Positions 33,994-43,235 of a DNA stretch of 64,000 nucleotides are shown here, one piece after another. This DNA is from Sporotomaculum syntrophicum. Lineage in GTDB: Bacteria; Bacillota; Desulfotomaculia; Desulfotomaculales; Desulfallaceae. The position numbers and the translations under genes were made by a program. Below the pieces are notes generated by a model that saw nothing but the letters and a program-made list of their open reading frames with translations, searched no databases and had not been told where the DNA came from. The stretch is taken from positions 87,748-151,747 of the forward strand of contig NZ_LSRS01000003.1 of assembly GCF_009932395.1 (NCBI RefSeq). Direction: 5' to 3'. Each line of letters starts with the position of its first letter. The stretch's first letter is position 1.

Positions 33994-34862
33994 ATGATTA
34001 AAGACTTTAGTTCCTGGAAAGAGTACGAAGGTGCCTCTGAAGGTAGTGGCCGAAGCGAAAAAATTTGGTTGGTTAATCCTGCTAACGGGGATATTGGGCT
34101 GTTTAAATTCCCTAAAACAGAGCATACCACCGAGCATTTATCGGAAAAGATTGCCGCCGATATCGCCACACTTATCAAAGTTGAATGTATGAAAGTGGAA
34201 CTGGGTAAATATGATACAAGGTTGGGTTCCTTAAGTTATCGAATAAACAGGGATGATGAAAATTTAATCGAGGGAATACAACTAATTAACAAATATTATC
34301 CTCTTTATAACGAAGAAACTTTGTACGATAGTGGAAGAGATGAATATTATTCATTAGAAATGATTTTCACTCTCTAAAGGAATATAATCTTCAAAAGGAT
34401 TTTCTTGTAATTCCCATATTCGATTTTCTTATAGGAAATACCGATAGACACCAAAGTAATTGGGCAATTCTTCAAAGGGGTAAAAACATTAAATTATGTC
34501 CCGTATATGATAATGGATCTTCTCTCTGTTGCTATATTTCAGAATCACAGATAGATAGTTATCTAGGGAATGACAGGCTTCGTTTTCAATCACTGGTTGA
34601 TTCAAAGTCCAAATCGAGGATTAGGGTAAATAAAAAAATAAAAAAAGAACCGACCCATTTAGAAGTACTTAATTTTTTGCGAGTTAACCATTATCAAGAC
34701 GTAATTGACATCGTTAAAACAATAAAGAATAAAGTTAATGAGCATAATATAGATAGCATATTGGATAAATATTGTAATTACATGAGTTCCAAAAGAAGAA
34801 TTTTAATTAAAAAATTTCTTCTAGAAAAGGTTAGATTAATGGCAGGACTATTCAATCTGTGA
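33994..34862 (+). pseudogene. HipA-like kinase gene with one frameshift
   Basis: Two frames join near 34370 to give about 288 residues. The first has KIWLVNPANGDIGLFKFPKT, an N-lobe with the ATP-contacting Lys, and EHLSEKIAADIATLI. The second has FDFLIGNTDRHQSNWAIL, the catalytic loop with Asp and Asn, then PVYDNGSSLC, the metal-binding Asp. The start ATG 33994 has only a weak ribosome binding site. The shift of one base at TTTTCACTCTCTAA needs confirmation; all catalytic parts are otherwise present. HipA kinases phosphorylate aminoacyl-tRNA synthetases or related targets. The next gene begins 14 bases on and is probably its partner. Confidence 0.7.
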
Positions 34863-34876
34863 AAGGAGGAATAAAC

Positions 34877-35566
34877 GTGTCAACTAAGGATGGAAAAGAT
34901 TTTATTTATTTGATTTGGAAAGAACCCGGCACCAGGCGGAACTATATTGTTGGGCAACTTTCTAAAAACAGTCAATATGAATTCTCTTATGGACACGAGG
35001 TAAAAGAAGCCATCCAAAAAGGGTTTGAACTGCTGATACCTTTTGAGGATATTAATAAAGTTTATAAAAGTGACACGTTATTTCCCGCCTTTACCAGTAG
35101 GCTGCCTGATAAAAAAAGAAGGGGTATTGAAAAAATTCTTTCAAAATACGGCCTTCAAGAATACGATGAGTATAAATTGCTAAAAAAAAGTGGTGCAAAA
35201 TTACCAATTGATAACCTGGAATTCATAGATCCGATATTTAAAGATAGCGGTAATATCAAGAGAATTTTTTATATTGCTGGTGAAGGCGAGGATTGCAACA
35301 AAGCCCTTTATTTAGAGGTTGGGCATAATTTGAAACTCGAATTGGAGCCTAAGAACCAACACGATAAGTATGCTATTAAGATAGTTGATTCAAGGGGAAA
35401 CCATGTAGGTTATATGCCGAGGTACTACAGTGAAAGCTTGACAAGTATCCTTAAAAAAGGAGCTCGGTATAAGTGTACTGTATTGGAAGTTAATAAAGAC
35501 AATGAATGTGTAAAAGTGGAGTTGGAACTTTACACCAAAGCCGGAAAGGTTAAGAAAATTAGTTAA
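34877..35566 (+). CDS. HIRAN-domain protein with HipA-N-like front half
   Basis: 229 residues from GTG 34877, placed behind AAAGGAGG; a GTG at 34859 overlaps the kinase stop. The first half (YLIWKEPGTRRNYIVGQLSK ... GYGHEV-like ... DTLFPAFTSRLPDKKR) matches the N-terminal subdomain that precedes HipA kinases, where FPxFxxRLP is characteristic. The second half is a HIRAN domain: YIAGEGEDCNKALYLEVGH, LELEPKNQHDKYAIKIV and GNHVGYMPRYYSESL. HIRAN domains bind DNA ends in SWI/SNF proteins. A separate N-domain/HIRAN protein next to a kinase-only HipA suggests a two- or three-part toxin-antitoxin or DNA-damage-sensing module. Confidence 0.8.
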   Translation: MSTKDGKDFIYLIWKEPGTRRNYIVGQLSKNSQYEFSYGHEVKEAIQKGFELLIPFEDINKVYKSDTLFPAFTSRLPDKKRRGIEKILSKYGLQEYDEYKLLKKSGAKLPIDNLEFIDPIFKDSGNIKRIFYIAGEGEDCNKALYLEVGHNLKLELEPKNQHDKYAIKIVDSRGNHVGYMPRYYSESLTSILKKGARYKCTVLEVNKDNECVKVELELYTKAGKVKKIS

Positions 35567-35887
35567 TCTAGAATTAATTTATTAAAGAGCACTCCAACTA
35601 TATTAAGTACTCTTTTTGGTATAAACGCGTGTAGCGGATATGAAATAGAAGCAAGCTGTACCTGAGTCAGCAAGCTCCCTGTTGTCGGGTAAAGTGTGTC
35701 TGGCACTTACGAGTTATTCTCACGGGTCGCTATCCACATCTTGCCCAGTATAATAAGAGCAAAAACAACGCATGAGGTTTTGACTATTCAGGTATATCCG
35801 CCGTAAAAATGGTGGGATTAAGGCCATGGAGCGCTGTAATTTTAAGAAAAGACTAGGAAAGTTTTCGACTGTGCATACATCGACAAG

Positions 35888-35904
35888 CGGCCCGCCTCCA
35901 CCAT
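35888..35904 (+). other. tmRNA-end-like attachment core, copy 2
   Basis: CGGCCCGCCTCCACCAT, one mismatch from the site at 6798-6814 and in the same orientation. CGCCTCCACCA followed by a terminator 16 bases later is how an ssrA gene ends, so this may be the displaced 3' end left after integration. A complete tmRNA is not present in the window. Confidence 0.5.
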
Positions 35905-35919
35905 ACATAACGGTACTAA

Positions 35920-35948
35920 AGCGAGTGTCTGACAACTCGCTTTTTTTT
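35920..35948 (+). terminator. Rho-independent terminator after tmRNA-like end
   Basis: AGCGAGT (35920-35926) pairs with ACTCGCT (35935-35941), followed by eight T. A strong rightward terminator that has no protein gene to serve, in keeping with a displaced RNA-gene 3' end. Confidence 0.7.
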
Positions 35949-36028
35949 GGGTAATTTGGTTACGATGTGGGAAGATTAGCTTGCCGCAAACTCTTTGGTA
36001 TTAAGGGTTTGCGGCTTTGATGTTTTTG

Positions 36029-36200
36029 TTACCAACCTGTTACCGTCTTAAATAGATATTTGTCCCGGCCACGTATGCGAACAGTGTAGCGGTCTCCTGA
36101 AACCCAGCTTTCAGAGCGGCTGCCGTGCGGACTTCCAGTTCCCGGTCGATGCTGTATTGCCGGCCGTCTTCCCAGGTGAGGAATCTGCCAGTACAAGATG
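36029..36200 (-). pseudogene. Remnant of a small mobile-element protein
   Basis: Two frames joined by a shift read WEDGRQYSIDRELEVRTAAA then GDRYTVRIRGRDKYLFKTVT and a stop. I recall this pattern (DGR.Y.ID..L.VR.AA..KAG ... RY.VRI.GRE..L) from small proteins near recombinases and prophages in Moorella/Pelotomaculum-type bacteria. Its position beside the attachment-like site fits. No start codon remains. Confidence 0.4.
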
Positions 36201-36248
36201 TGGTGTTAGATGTAATATATAGAATAGCCGGACATTGTTAAATTAAAA

Positions 36249-37136
36249 TTAACTTATTAGATCTAAGATATTACCAACTAGTTGTTTAATTGACCTAGAT
36301 GCTAGCTCATAATTTCTTTTAAATTTTTCTCTTGAGACATTGCTATTACAAATTGGGGCAGCACCAAATTTCAAGGCGAACATGCCAATAAGCAATGATT
36401 CAATTTGGTCAACTTCGCTAAGAGACGTCGAAAATATTCTAATATTAAATGAATACTTTTTTGATTGGTAATAGTTATGATAAAACCATTCCAGGCATTG
36501 CTTACCCTCAATTAATTTTAAACGATTATCAACCGTAAAATGGTGTAATAACCTCTCGGCTAAATTCTTTGCCTTTCCAATATAAAATACTTCGTTAAAG
36601 TTATAAGGGTATGGAATAGACGTATTATCAAATTGGTATATGTATATACCCGACTCAAAACCTTCACATTTCTTAGCCCAAAAATCCCTCTGTTTTAAAT
36701 CAGATTGCTTGTAGGTGATTATATTCCTTATGATTCTATGCTTTATGCTTGGGACATTGGTTATTTGCCCAGCTTGTGTGTTATCTGGCTTAACAAAAGT
36801 TTGCTCCTTTAATGCAACACGTGGGGAATTGATTTCTAAAGAAATAGCTGAACCACCGTAATAATTAATTGCTTTAGTGACAATATCACGAAGTTTGGTT
36901 TCAGAAAAATCCCTTATGTTGACCCAACCCCTGGAATCAGCTAGTTTCGAATAATCAGGTAGGTCAACACCATAAACATAGCCATTTCCCGTATGGGAAA
37001 ACTCACGGGCAATTTCTTTTCTATGGACATCCTTGTATTTCAGTTTGTAACTACACCTGCCGTAAGAATCAATCTTCTCTTCCAATTCTGAAAATGATTT
37101 CATGATCTGTCTTTTCTGTGACTGAGAAAGATACAT
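36249..37136 (-). CDS. GIY-YIG nuclease-domain protein
   Basis: 295 residues. Residues 1-110 are an uncharacterised N-terminal region (CSYKLKYKDVHRKEIAREFS). The C-terminal half is a GIY-YIG domain: SGIYIYQF, then EVFYIGKAKNLAERLLHHF with the catalytic Arg, and DQIESLLIGMFALKFG with the conserved Glu near residue 250. Stand-alone proteins of this shape occur in phage, restriction and homing contexts. It is next to the attachment-like site and is probably accessory. It starts at ATG 37136 with a weak AAGGGGA upstream. Confidence 0.85.
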   Translation of the reverse strand: MYLSQSQKRQIMKSFSELEEKIDSYGRCSYKLKYKDVHRKEIAREFSHTGNGYVYGVDLPDYSKLADSRGWVNIRDFSETKLRDIVTKAINYYGGSAISLEINSPRVALKEQTFVKPDNTQAGQITNVPSIKHRIIRNIITYKQSDLKQRDFWAKKCEGFESGIYIYQFDNTSIPYPYNFNEVFYIGKAKNLAERLLHHFTVDNRLKLIEGKQCLEWFYHNYYQSKKYSFNIRIFSTSLSEVDQIESLLIGMFALKFGAAPICNSNVSREKFKRNYELASRSIKQLVGNILDLIS

Positions 37137-37244
37137 GAAAATATCCCCTTTAATTAAACCATGTTAGTGCTTGTATCGGTGGTAATTTCCTCACTTTGAT
37201 AATTCATTGGCTTACGGGTCTGAAAATCCGGGAAATTATTTTTT

Positions 37245-38909
37245 TTAAAGGTTTGAGATGAGCCGTGGCTCACTGCCCATAATTTTATATTTAGCTTCCT
37301 TGACGACAGTTCCGTCTGCCCTGGTTTTCTTAAAAACAACCAGGTCGTGGCCGTCACTTGTTTTACTTTGAGAGGTTTCGTAAATATATCTCACGCCATC
37401 TTCAATTTGCTCTCTACTACCAATCCAGTACGGGCAGCTATTTAGAAACGAATCATACTTAGTTAACTCTGAGAATAGCTTATTCGAAGCCTCCACGTTA
37501 ATGTAAACTAGTTGTTTGGCCACATGACCTGCGTTCACCTCCGCAGACCGGCCAATACCGGTTAAATATTTCGCCGCCTGCTCTTCCTGCTGCCTGATCA
37601 AGTCGGCATAGTACTTTTCACTAGCCAGCACTTGTGCATGCAGTTTGGCGGGAAACATCTTCTTAACGGAATCGGTATAACCGGCCCCGTCCACCGGCTC
37701 TTTATATTCACATATGGAGTAGATTCCCTGTTCATTTCTAGAAAAGGTCATCACGGTTGGGATTGCCCCGCTGCCGCTTATTTTGGTAAATACCCCGTTT
37801 TCAAAGCCGAACCACCCCACACTGGCAACGGTATATGCCTTAACCGTTCCATCCCGCTCTTCTGTGTCTAAAATGATATGGCCCTCAGTGATACACTCCC
37901 CGTCAAGGTAGCCTTTACCCTGGTCCTTGATGGCAGCACTGACCGCCTGCTCAAGATTCCCGGGCTCCGCAGCTTGTCTTTGTACGCCAATTACAATACC
38001 GGGCGCAGGCTGAACTTGATACATCGAATCAGCGCACCTAATGGTGACGAGCTTTTCACCCGCATTGTTCCCCTGGGGATCAAATATTGTTACAGTTACC
38101 TTAGTGTTCTCAGCGCCATTTATTTGCCCGTCCTTACTAACTGGTGACCAGTAAACCGAATTGCCATAAGAAAGCTCAACTGTTTTAGCACCACCGGACA
38201 GTTGACCGGTAGATGAGTCCCATTTAAACAACACCCCATTATCCGCTGCATAACGAACCTTCCCCACAGGATTCCGGTATTCCGCCGCAATACGTATGCC
38301 CGGGGTACTGGACATGGCCGGTGTATATTGCTCCGGGAAAACCAACAGTTTAAAGGCCAGCTGGTTTAAAAAATCACTGAACACCTTGATATCCCTGGAG
38401 TATTCCCATGGGTCTTGCTGGTAGCTTTGTTGAACCCCGGTTCTCGTATACTGGTATTTTAACTGATTGTTTGCTTCGGCGGTGTCACTGGCTATATTAA
38501 AGGAAATTTGCTCCACATTTTTAATCAGCGCAAAAATTATCACCGCATTATCGTGGAGGGTTACATCTATTAGATCTGTGTATGTACCAGCGTTGCTAAT
38601 ATCATAATTAACCGTTAAACCATAGGGTTTATGTTCCGTGGCCAGTGATATCCCTTTCTTATACTCACCCAGGGGCAGTTTACTTAAAAGGTTGCCAATA
38701 TTACCGGCATCCCCGATATACTGAGATCTATGGGCAAATAAATCACCCGGGTGATATTCTGAATACGTATTGGCCCCTATGTCATGGCGGCCATTACCGT
38801 CACCGATTACGTTAGTTAATAAAATACCGCCCAGTATCAAAATACACAGCATCCCGGTTATTAAGATAACGCTCCTTTTGCCTGTAAAAAAACCTGACCC
38901 CTTAGTCAT
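37245..38909 (-). CDS. Membrane-anchored DUF4825 protein
   Basis: 554 residues: one N-terminal helix (SVILITGMLCILILGGILLT), then a DUF4825 module (FAHRSQYIGDAGNIGNLLSK, LPLGEYKKGISL), a long beta-rich middle, and a region (VGWFGFENGVFTKISGSGA ... KEPVDGAGYTDSVKKMFPA) resembling the C-terminal part of BlaR1-like regulators. DUF4825 usually follows an M56 peptidase domain; here no peptidase is attached and no blaI gene lies nearby. GGGAGGTGGG precedes the ATG. It may be an outer sensor or a detached domain. Function unknown. Confidence 0.65.
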   Translation of the reverse strand: MTKGSGFFTGKRSVILITGMLCILILGGILLTNVIGDGNGRHDIGANTYSEYHPGDLFAHRSQYIGDAGNIGNLLSKLPLGEYKKGISLATEHKPYGLTVNYDISNAGTYTDLIDVTLHDNAVIIFALIKNVEQISFNIASDTAEANNQLKYQYTRTGVQQSYQQDPWEYSRDIKVFSDFLNQLAFKLLVFPEQYTPAMSSTPGIRIAAEYRNPVGKVRYAADNGVLFKWDSSTGQLSGGAKTVELSYGNSVYWSPVSKDGQINGAENTKVTVTIFDPQGNNAGEKLVTIRCADSMYQVQPAPGIVIGVQRQAAEPGNLEQAVSAAIKDQGKGYLDGECITEGHIILDTEERDGTVKAYTVASVGWFGFENGVFTKISGSGAIPTVMTFSRNEQGIYSICEYKEPVDGAGYTDSVKKMFPAKLHAQVLASEKYYADLIRQQEEQAAKYLTGIGRSAEVNAGHVAKQLVYINVEASNKLFSELTKYDSFLNSCPYWIGSREQIEDGVRYIYETSQSKTSDGHDLVVFKKTRADGTVVKEAKYKIMGSEPRLISNL

Positions 38910-39024
38910 TTTTAACCCACCTCCCTAACATATTTTAACACAAAATATCATGGGCTTCCCACCGCATCATCGAAATCACTCACCACAGGTTAACCGACCG
39001 GCAGCTCGCCTGCGATGAGTGGAG

Positions 39025-39054
39025 AGAGGGAACCTTAATCCAAAGGTTCCCTCT
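39025..39054. terminator. Stem-loop beyond paaK
   Basis: AGAGGGAACCTT (39025-39036) pairs perfectly with AAGGTTCCCTCT (39043-39054) over a six-base loop, 40 bases past the paaK stop. It lacks a clear T-run. Confidence 0.55.
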
Positions 39055-39093
39055 TAACGAGCTCAAATTCTCTTGACCACTTCCCCGGCTGTC

Positions 39094-40395
39094 TTAGATC
39101 TCCCGCCGGTCCACAATGCGCTTGGCTTTGCCTTCACTGCGCGGAATGGTCCGCGGCTCCACCAGCTTAATGCGAGCTGAAATGCCCAGCACACTGTTGA
39201 TGCGCGAATACAACCGCCGCTCCAGATTCTCCAGCTTGCGCACCTCATCGTTAAACATTTCCGCAGACAGCTCAACCCATATTTCCATTTCGTCCAGAGT
39301 ACCCTTCCGGTCCACCACCAGCTGGTAATGGGGCTCGGTTTCCCCGAACTCCAGCAGCACGCTTTCAATTTGCGTTGGGAACACATTGACCCCCCGGATA
39401 ACCAGCATGTCGTCACTGCGCCCGGTTACCCGCTGCATCCGCACGTGGGTACGCCCACACGGGCAGGGTTCCGGATTAAGGACGGTGATATCCCTGGTTC
39501 TGTAGCGTATCACCGGGAATGCTTCCTTGGTTAAGGAAGTAAGCACCAGTTCTCCCGGTGTACCATAGGGGACCGGTTCTTCCGTCTCGGGATCAATAAT
39601 TTCAGCAATGAAATGATCCTCGTTAATATGCATGCCGTGTTTGTCCTGGCATTCCATAGCTACCCCCGGCCCCATCACTTCACTGAGCCCATAAATATCC
39701 AGCGCGATAATATCAAGCTTTTGCTCCAGTTGTTCCCGCATGCGTTCCGACCAGGGTTCAGCCCCGAAGATTCCCGCTCTTAAAGGTAACTTGGTGAAGT
39801 CGATCCCCCGGTTAATGCCTTCTTCAGCCAGGTATAAGGCATAAGAAGGCGTGCAGGCCAGCATGGTGGAACCGAAATCTTGCATGAGCATGAGCTGCCT
39901 GCTGGTGTTACCGCCTGAAGCAGGCACAACCGTAGCTCCGAGGCACTCGACACCGTAGTGGGCGCCCAGACCGCCGGTAAACAGGCCGTAGCCGTAACCC
40001 ACCTGCACAATATCCTTTTCGGAGCCCCCGGCCATCACCAGCGCCCTGGCAATTAAGTTTGCCCAGGTATCGATATCGTTTTTGGTGTAGCCCACAACGA
40101 TTGGTTTACCGGTGGTACCCGAGGAGGCGTGCAGCCGCACCACTTGCTCCCTTGGTACGGCAAAAAGCCCGTAAGGGTAATTATCCCGCAAATCGGTCTT
40201 TACAGTAAAAGGCAGTTTGCGCAAATCATCCAGTGAATGTATATTTTCCGGGGTAATGCCCCTTTCCTTAAATGCCTGCTGATAAAAAGGTACATTTTCA
40301 TAAGTTCTGGCCACAGTGGCCTTTAGTCTGGTTAACTGCAGATCCGCCAGTTGATCGCGAGACATGGTTTCGTATTCAGGATTCCAGTACAACAC
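39094..40395 (-). CDS. paaK: Phenylacetate-CoA ligase
   Basis: 433 residues. An ANL-family adenylate-forming enzyme that makes phenylacetyl-CoA from phenylacetate, ATP and CoA. The AMP/phosphate loop is [16 protein letters not shown]; further conserved parts are [28 protein letters not shown] and a C-terminal hinge and domain ending [15 protein letters not shown]. The GTG at 40395 is ten bases from AAAAGGAG; an in-frame ATG at 40404 sits only one base from it. The upstream T-box reads a Phe codon, tying this gene to phenylalanine metabolism, where transamination and oxidation give phenylacetate or its CoA ester. No iorAB or other paa gene is present beside it. Confidence 0.92.
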   Translation of the reverse strand: MLYWNPEYETMSRDQLADLQLTRLKATVARTYENVPFYQQAFKERGITPENIHSLDDLRKLPFTVKTDLRDNYPYGLFAVPREQVVRLHASSGTTGKPIVVGYTKNDIDTWANLIARALVMAGGSEKDIVQVGYGYGLFTGGLGAHYGVECLGATVVPASGGNTSRQLMLMQDFGSTMLACTPSYALYLAEEGINRGIDFTKLPLRAGIFGAEPWSERMREQLEQKLDIIALDIYGLSEVMGPGVAMECQDKHGMHINEDHFIAEIIDPETEEPVPYGTPGELVLTSLTKEAFPVIRYRTRDITVLNPEPCPCGRTHVRMQRVTGRSDDMLVIRGVNVFPTQIESVLLEFGETEPHYQLVVDRKGTLDEMEIWVELSAEMFNDEVRKLENLERRLYSRINSVLGISARIKLVEPRTIPRSEGKAKRIVDRREI

Positions 40396-40460
40396 GTTTA
40401 TCATTCTCCTTTTCACTATTTTAGCCATCCGGGCATCATTACATTAATTTATTTAATAAA

Positions 40461-40850
40461 AAGGCCACAGCTTCCGTTAGGGACGAAAGCTGTGGCCTTC
40501 CGCGGTACCACCCCTATTGGTTATGTAAAATAACCCACTCTAAGAGTATGGCTCTAACCTCCTGCTAACAGGCGTACCAAATAAAAAACTTTTCATCCTC
40601 AATAAGGGACGAAAAGTTGTTCGCGGTACCACCCTTGTTGGCCCAAAGGACCCACTCATTAGCAGAGTACTAGTAATATTATTCATACTCCCTTCCTTTT
40701 AACGGTGGAAGTTTCCGTCCGAGCCTACTTGCAATTTGTTTCAACCCGGCAGTTCGGGGGAGAACTTCAACGAATCATACTTTAGAAGCGTTCGCAGTCT
40801 ATGACGCTTCCTCCCTGTAAAGCTGTGTTACGCTTACTTTGCCCCTTCAT
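40461..40850 (-). promoter_or_regulatory. T-box leader of paaK, Phe (UUC) specifier, two antiterminators
   Basis: On the minus strand, stem I lies roughly at 40850-40690 with specifier TTC at 40764-40762 in the loop sequence GAAGTTCTCCCCC, which aligns with GAACTCTCCC of the leuA T-box. A first T-box sequence (GGGTGGTACCGCG, 40635-40622) and terminator (AACTTTTC/GAAAAGTT, 40587-40618) follow. Then comes a second stem-III/T-box set (GGGGTGGTACCGCG, 40514-40501) and terminator (12-bp stem, 40461-40499, T-rich tail). The second set has no room for its own stem I. Uncharged tRNA-Phe should switch paaK on. Confidence 0.88.
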
Positions 40851-40954
40851 TACTTTTAGCAGGAACATTTTGATGATATTTTATCATATTCTTACCAAAG
40901 GTCAACAGATTTTTTTTGTTACCTGTCACCCCATTTTTTGGCGTTTCTCACTTC

Positions 40955-43024
40955 TTACGTCCAGGGATTTGCCGACATTGAGTTTTTTTTCTCCAATAGA
41001 ACTTGCAACGAACTCTTAGAGCTGCCCTCTTCCTTCCCGCTGCCGCTCCTGTCCGGCTTAAGATCCGCTATCCTGTGCACCACCCGGGCCCCTTCCGGTA
41101 AAGCACCCAGCGCAACCCGCTCCCAGGGCATACCCAGCACCGGCTCCAATACTGCTATCGCACCCCGGTCATCACTAGTGCGGATTAGCCTGCCGCAGCC
41201 CTGTTTCAATTTTAAGCCCATTTCCGGATAATCCACCAACGAAACCGGATCAAGCTCCTGTTCCAACACCTGACGCCTGCGGGCTTCGATCAGGGGGTCC
41301 CGTGGCGGGAATGGCAGCTGCCAAATCACCAGTAGTGACAGCGGTTCACCGGGCACGTCAATACCCTCCCAAAATCCCGACCCAACTAGTACCGATGATG
41401 TATCTTCCCGAAATTTTCGGATCAGGTAGCCACGTTCCCCGCTATCCTCCCAAAGAAATGGAAAGGACAGCCGGTACTCTTGCAAAGCCTTTCTAATTCT
41501 GCGCACTTCGGATGGAGCATTGGTCAGTACCAGGGCCCGGCCTGACCAAAGGCGCAGTAAAGCCACCAAGCGCCCCAGGGCTAAAGGAAACCGGGATATT
41601 TGCCGCTGCTCCGGGAATCGCCTGGGCAAGTACACCTGCACCTGTTGATCATAATTAAATGAACTGGCCACGGAAGAGGTGGACGACTTTAACACTCCCA
41701 CCGTGCGGGCAAAGTAACTAAAGTCCCCGGCTGTACTCAGGGTGGCGGAGGAAAACACAACGGGCAGCCCCTTAGCAAAGAGGTGTTTGTTCAGTAGTTC
41801 GCCAAGATCACGGGGCACCACCCAAAAGCTTCCATCGCCCCGCTCAACCCAAACAATAACATCCTTACCCTCCTTACGACCAAACCGGCGCAAAGCCATA
41901 ATTGACCGTTCCACCCTGGCCTCATAGGACTGCAAGCGGGTATCGGAAAGGGACTGCAGTTGCAGCTCTTGCTCGTTTTGCAGCTCAAAATACAAGGCCT
42001 CCAGGGCACGCTGCATGGTATGAGCCGCCTTCAGCAGCTGGTCACTTATCCGGACGATAAACCGGTCGGATCGCTCATCCTCAATGGTAGAGTTATGTAA
42101 AATGTTAAAGAAACGGGCAGTGGCCGCATCAGTTGCCACAACAGCCGCCAGCAAGGATGTCCTGGCCCCCTGGATCTTTTCCAGGGCTAAGAGCATGCTG
42201 TTAATATCCTCCTCGTCAACCTGCCGGCCTGCCCGCATGGCGGCGGGGAGCACAACCTTGTGACCCTCATCAAAGATCACGGCTGCATAATCAGGCAACA
42301 GGGGCAGCTTGCCATCGGCAATTCTTTCTTCCCTCGTCCACAGGTCATCAAAAAAAATCCCGTGGTCGCAGACGATCAAATCCAGGGCTGCCCGGTAATG
42401 CTCCCTGGCCTTGACAGGCTTGCAGTACCCCCGGGCAGGACATGTATCACAGGACATATCCTCATCCCAGGCCACCTGCGCCCAGACACGGTCCGGTACC
42501 TGGGGCAGCTCGGAGCGCTCTCCCCGGCCGGTCTCCCCGGCCCAGCTAAGCACTTTATCCAGCGTTTTATCCGGCTGTTCCCAAAGCGGGTTATTAAGCT
42601 GGTCAACCTTGGCATCGCAAATATACTGCCGTGGATCCTTAGCCATCCGGGCGTCGATATCCAAGCCGAGCAAGCTCGATAGCTTTTCGATATCGCCCCC
42701 CGGCCCGGCCAGCTGTTCCTGTAGGACCGTTGAAGCACAGGCAATCACCGCAGGCCTTCCTTTAAACCTGGCATAAGCAACTGCAGTCAGCAGATAAGCA
42801 AAAGTCTTACCGGTGCCCAAGCCCGCCTCGGCAAAATGTACTTTTCCCTTGCACACGGCATCCGCCAGCTGAAAAGCGGTAAAGATCTGTTCCTCACGGA
42901 TTTCATACCCGTGCTCCGGCAGCACATCGTAAAACACATCGCCAATCCACCGGGCCAGCTTGGCCCGGAAATCATCTTTCCCCCGGTACGCAAAGGGTAC
43001 CTGGGGTCTTGCCGGGGAAGACAT
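40955..43024 (-). CDS. DinG/XPD-like superfamily 2 helicase
   Basis: 689 residues of the DinG/XPD iron-sulfur helicase family. Motif I is AEAGLGTGKTFAYLL near residue 68, motif II is FDEGH near 265, and the C-terminal motor ends with GFWEGIDVPGE and QGCGRLIRTSDDRGA. Between motifs I and II lie Cys residues including CDTCPARGYC, fitting a 4Fe-4S cluster. Bacterial relatives unwind 5'-tailed duplexes, R-loops and forks. The ATG at 43024 is preferred to a TTG 21 bases earlier. There is no exonuclease domain as in Gram-positive DinG. It is a single gene transcribed towards the paaK T-box. Confidence 0.88.
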   Translation of the reverse strand: MSSPARPQVPFAYRGKDDFRAKLARWIGDVFYDVLPEHGYEIREEQIFTAFQLADAVCKGKVHFAEAGLGTGKTFAYLLTAVAYARFKGRPAVIACASTVLQEQLAGPGGDIEKLSSLLGLDIDARMAKDPRQYICDAKVDQLNNPLWEQPDKTLDKVLSWAGETGRGERSELPQVPDRVWAQVAWDEDMSCDTCPARGYCKPVKAREHYRAALDLIVCDHGIFFDDLWTREERIADGKLPLLPDYAAVIFDEGHKVVLPAAMRAGRQVDEEDINSMLLALEKIQGARTSLLAAVVATDAATARFFNILHNSTIEDERSDRFIVRISDQLLKAAHTMQRALEALYFELQNEQELQLQSLSDTRLQSYEARVERSIMALRRFGRKEGKDVIVWVERGDGSFWVVPRDLGELLNKHLFAKGLPVVFSSATLSTAGDFSYFARTVGVLKSSTSSVASSFNYDQQVQVYLPRRFPEQRQISRFPLALGRLVALLRLWSGRALVLTNAPSEVRRIRKALQEYRLSFPFLWEDSGERGYLIRKFREDTSSVLVGSGFWEGIDVPGEPLSLLVIWQLPFPPRDPLIEARRRQVLEQELDPVSLVDYPEMGLKLKQGCGRLIRTSDDRGAIAVLEPVLGMPWERVALGALPEGARVVHRIADLKPDRSGSGKEEGSSKSSLQVLLEKKNSMSANPWT

Positions 43025-43235
43025 ACTGATCACCGCTTTCGACAATTTACTATTAGTGTAGCGTATTTACCAAAGGATTTGTTTATTATTTTTAACATTA
43101 TTACCATAAATCATAACCCGGCCTTACCAATAAATACACCGAATATAGCCAATTAGTTCTCTATCAATACATAAACTGGCGGGTATCCTTGTGCTCGCGT
43201 TGGCACTACGGTATTTTTTAAACAAGTGGTCGGCC

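Larger units (their letters stand above)
35567..36028. other. Gene-free stretch carrying attachment-like site
   Basis: About 460 bases. It contains the second tmRNA-like core (35888-35904) and a terminator, with TTCGACT, the usual T-loop word of tmRNA, at 35863-35869. A minus-strand frame (35720-35935) covers the site but has no ribosome binding site or recognisable sequence. Confidence 0.45.

Noticed and set aside
40501-40636. Two GGTACC-rich repeats considered as a tRNA pair or insertion ends
   Set aside because: They are the invariant T-box antiterminator sequences with adjacent terminators; no cloverleaf can be drawn.
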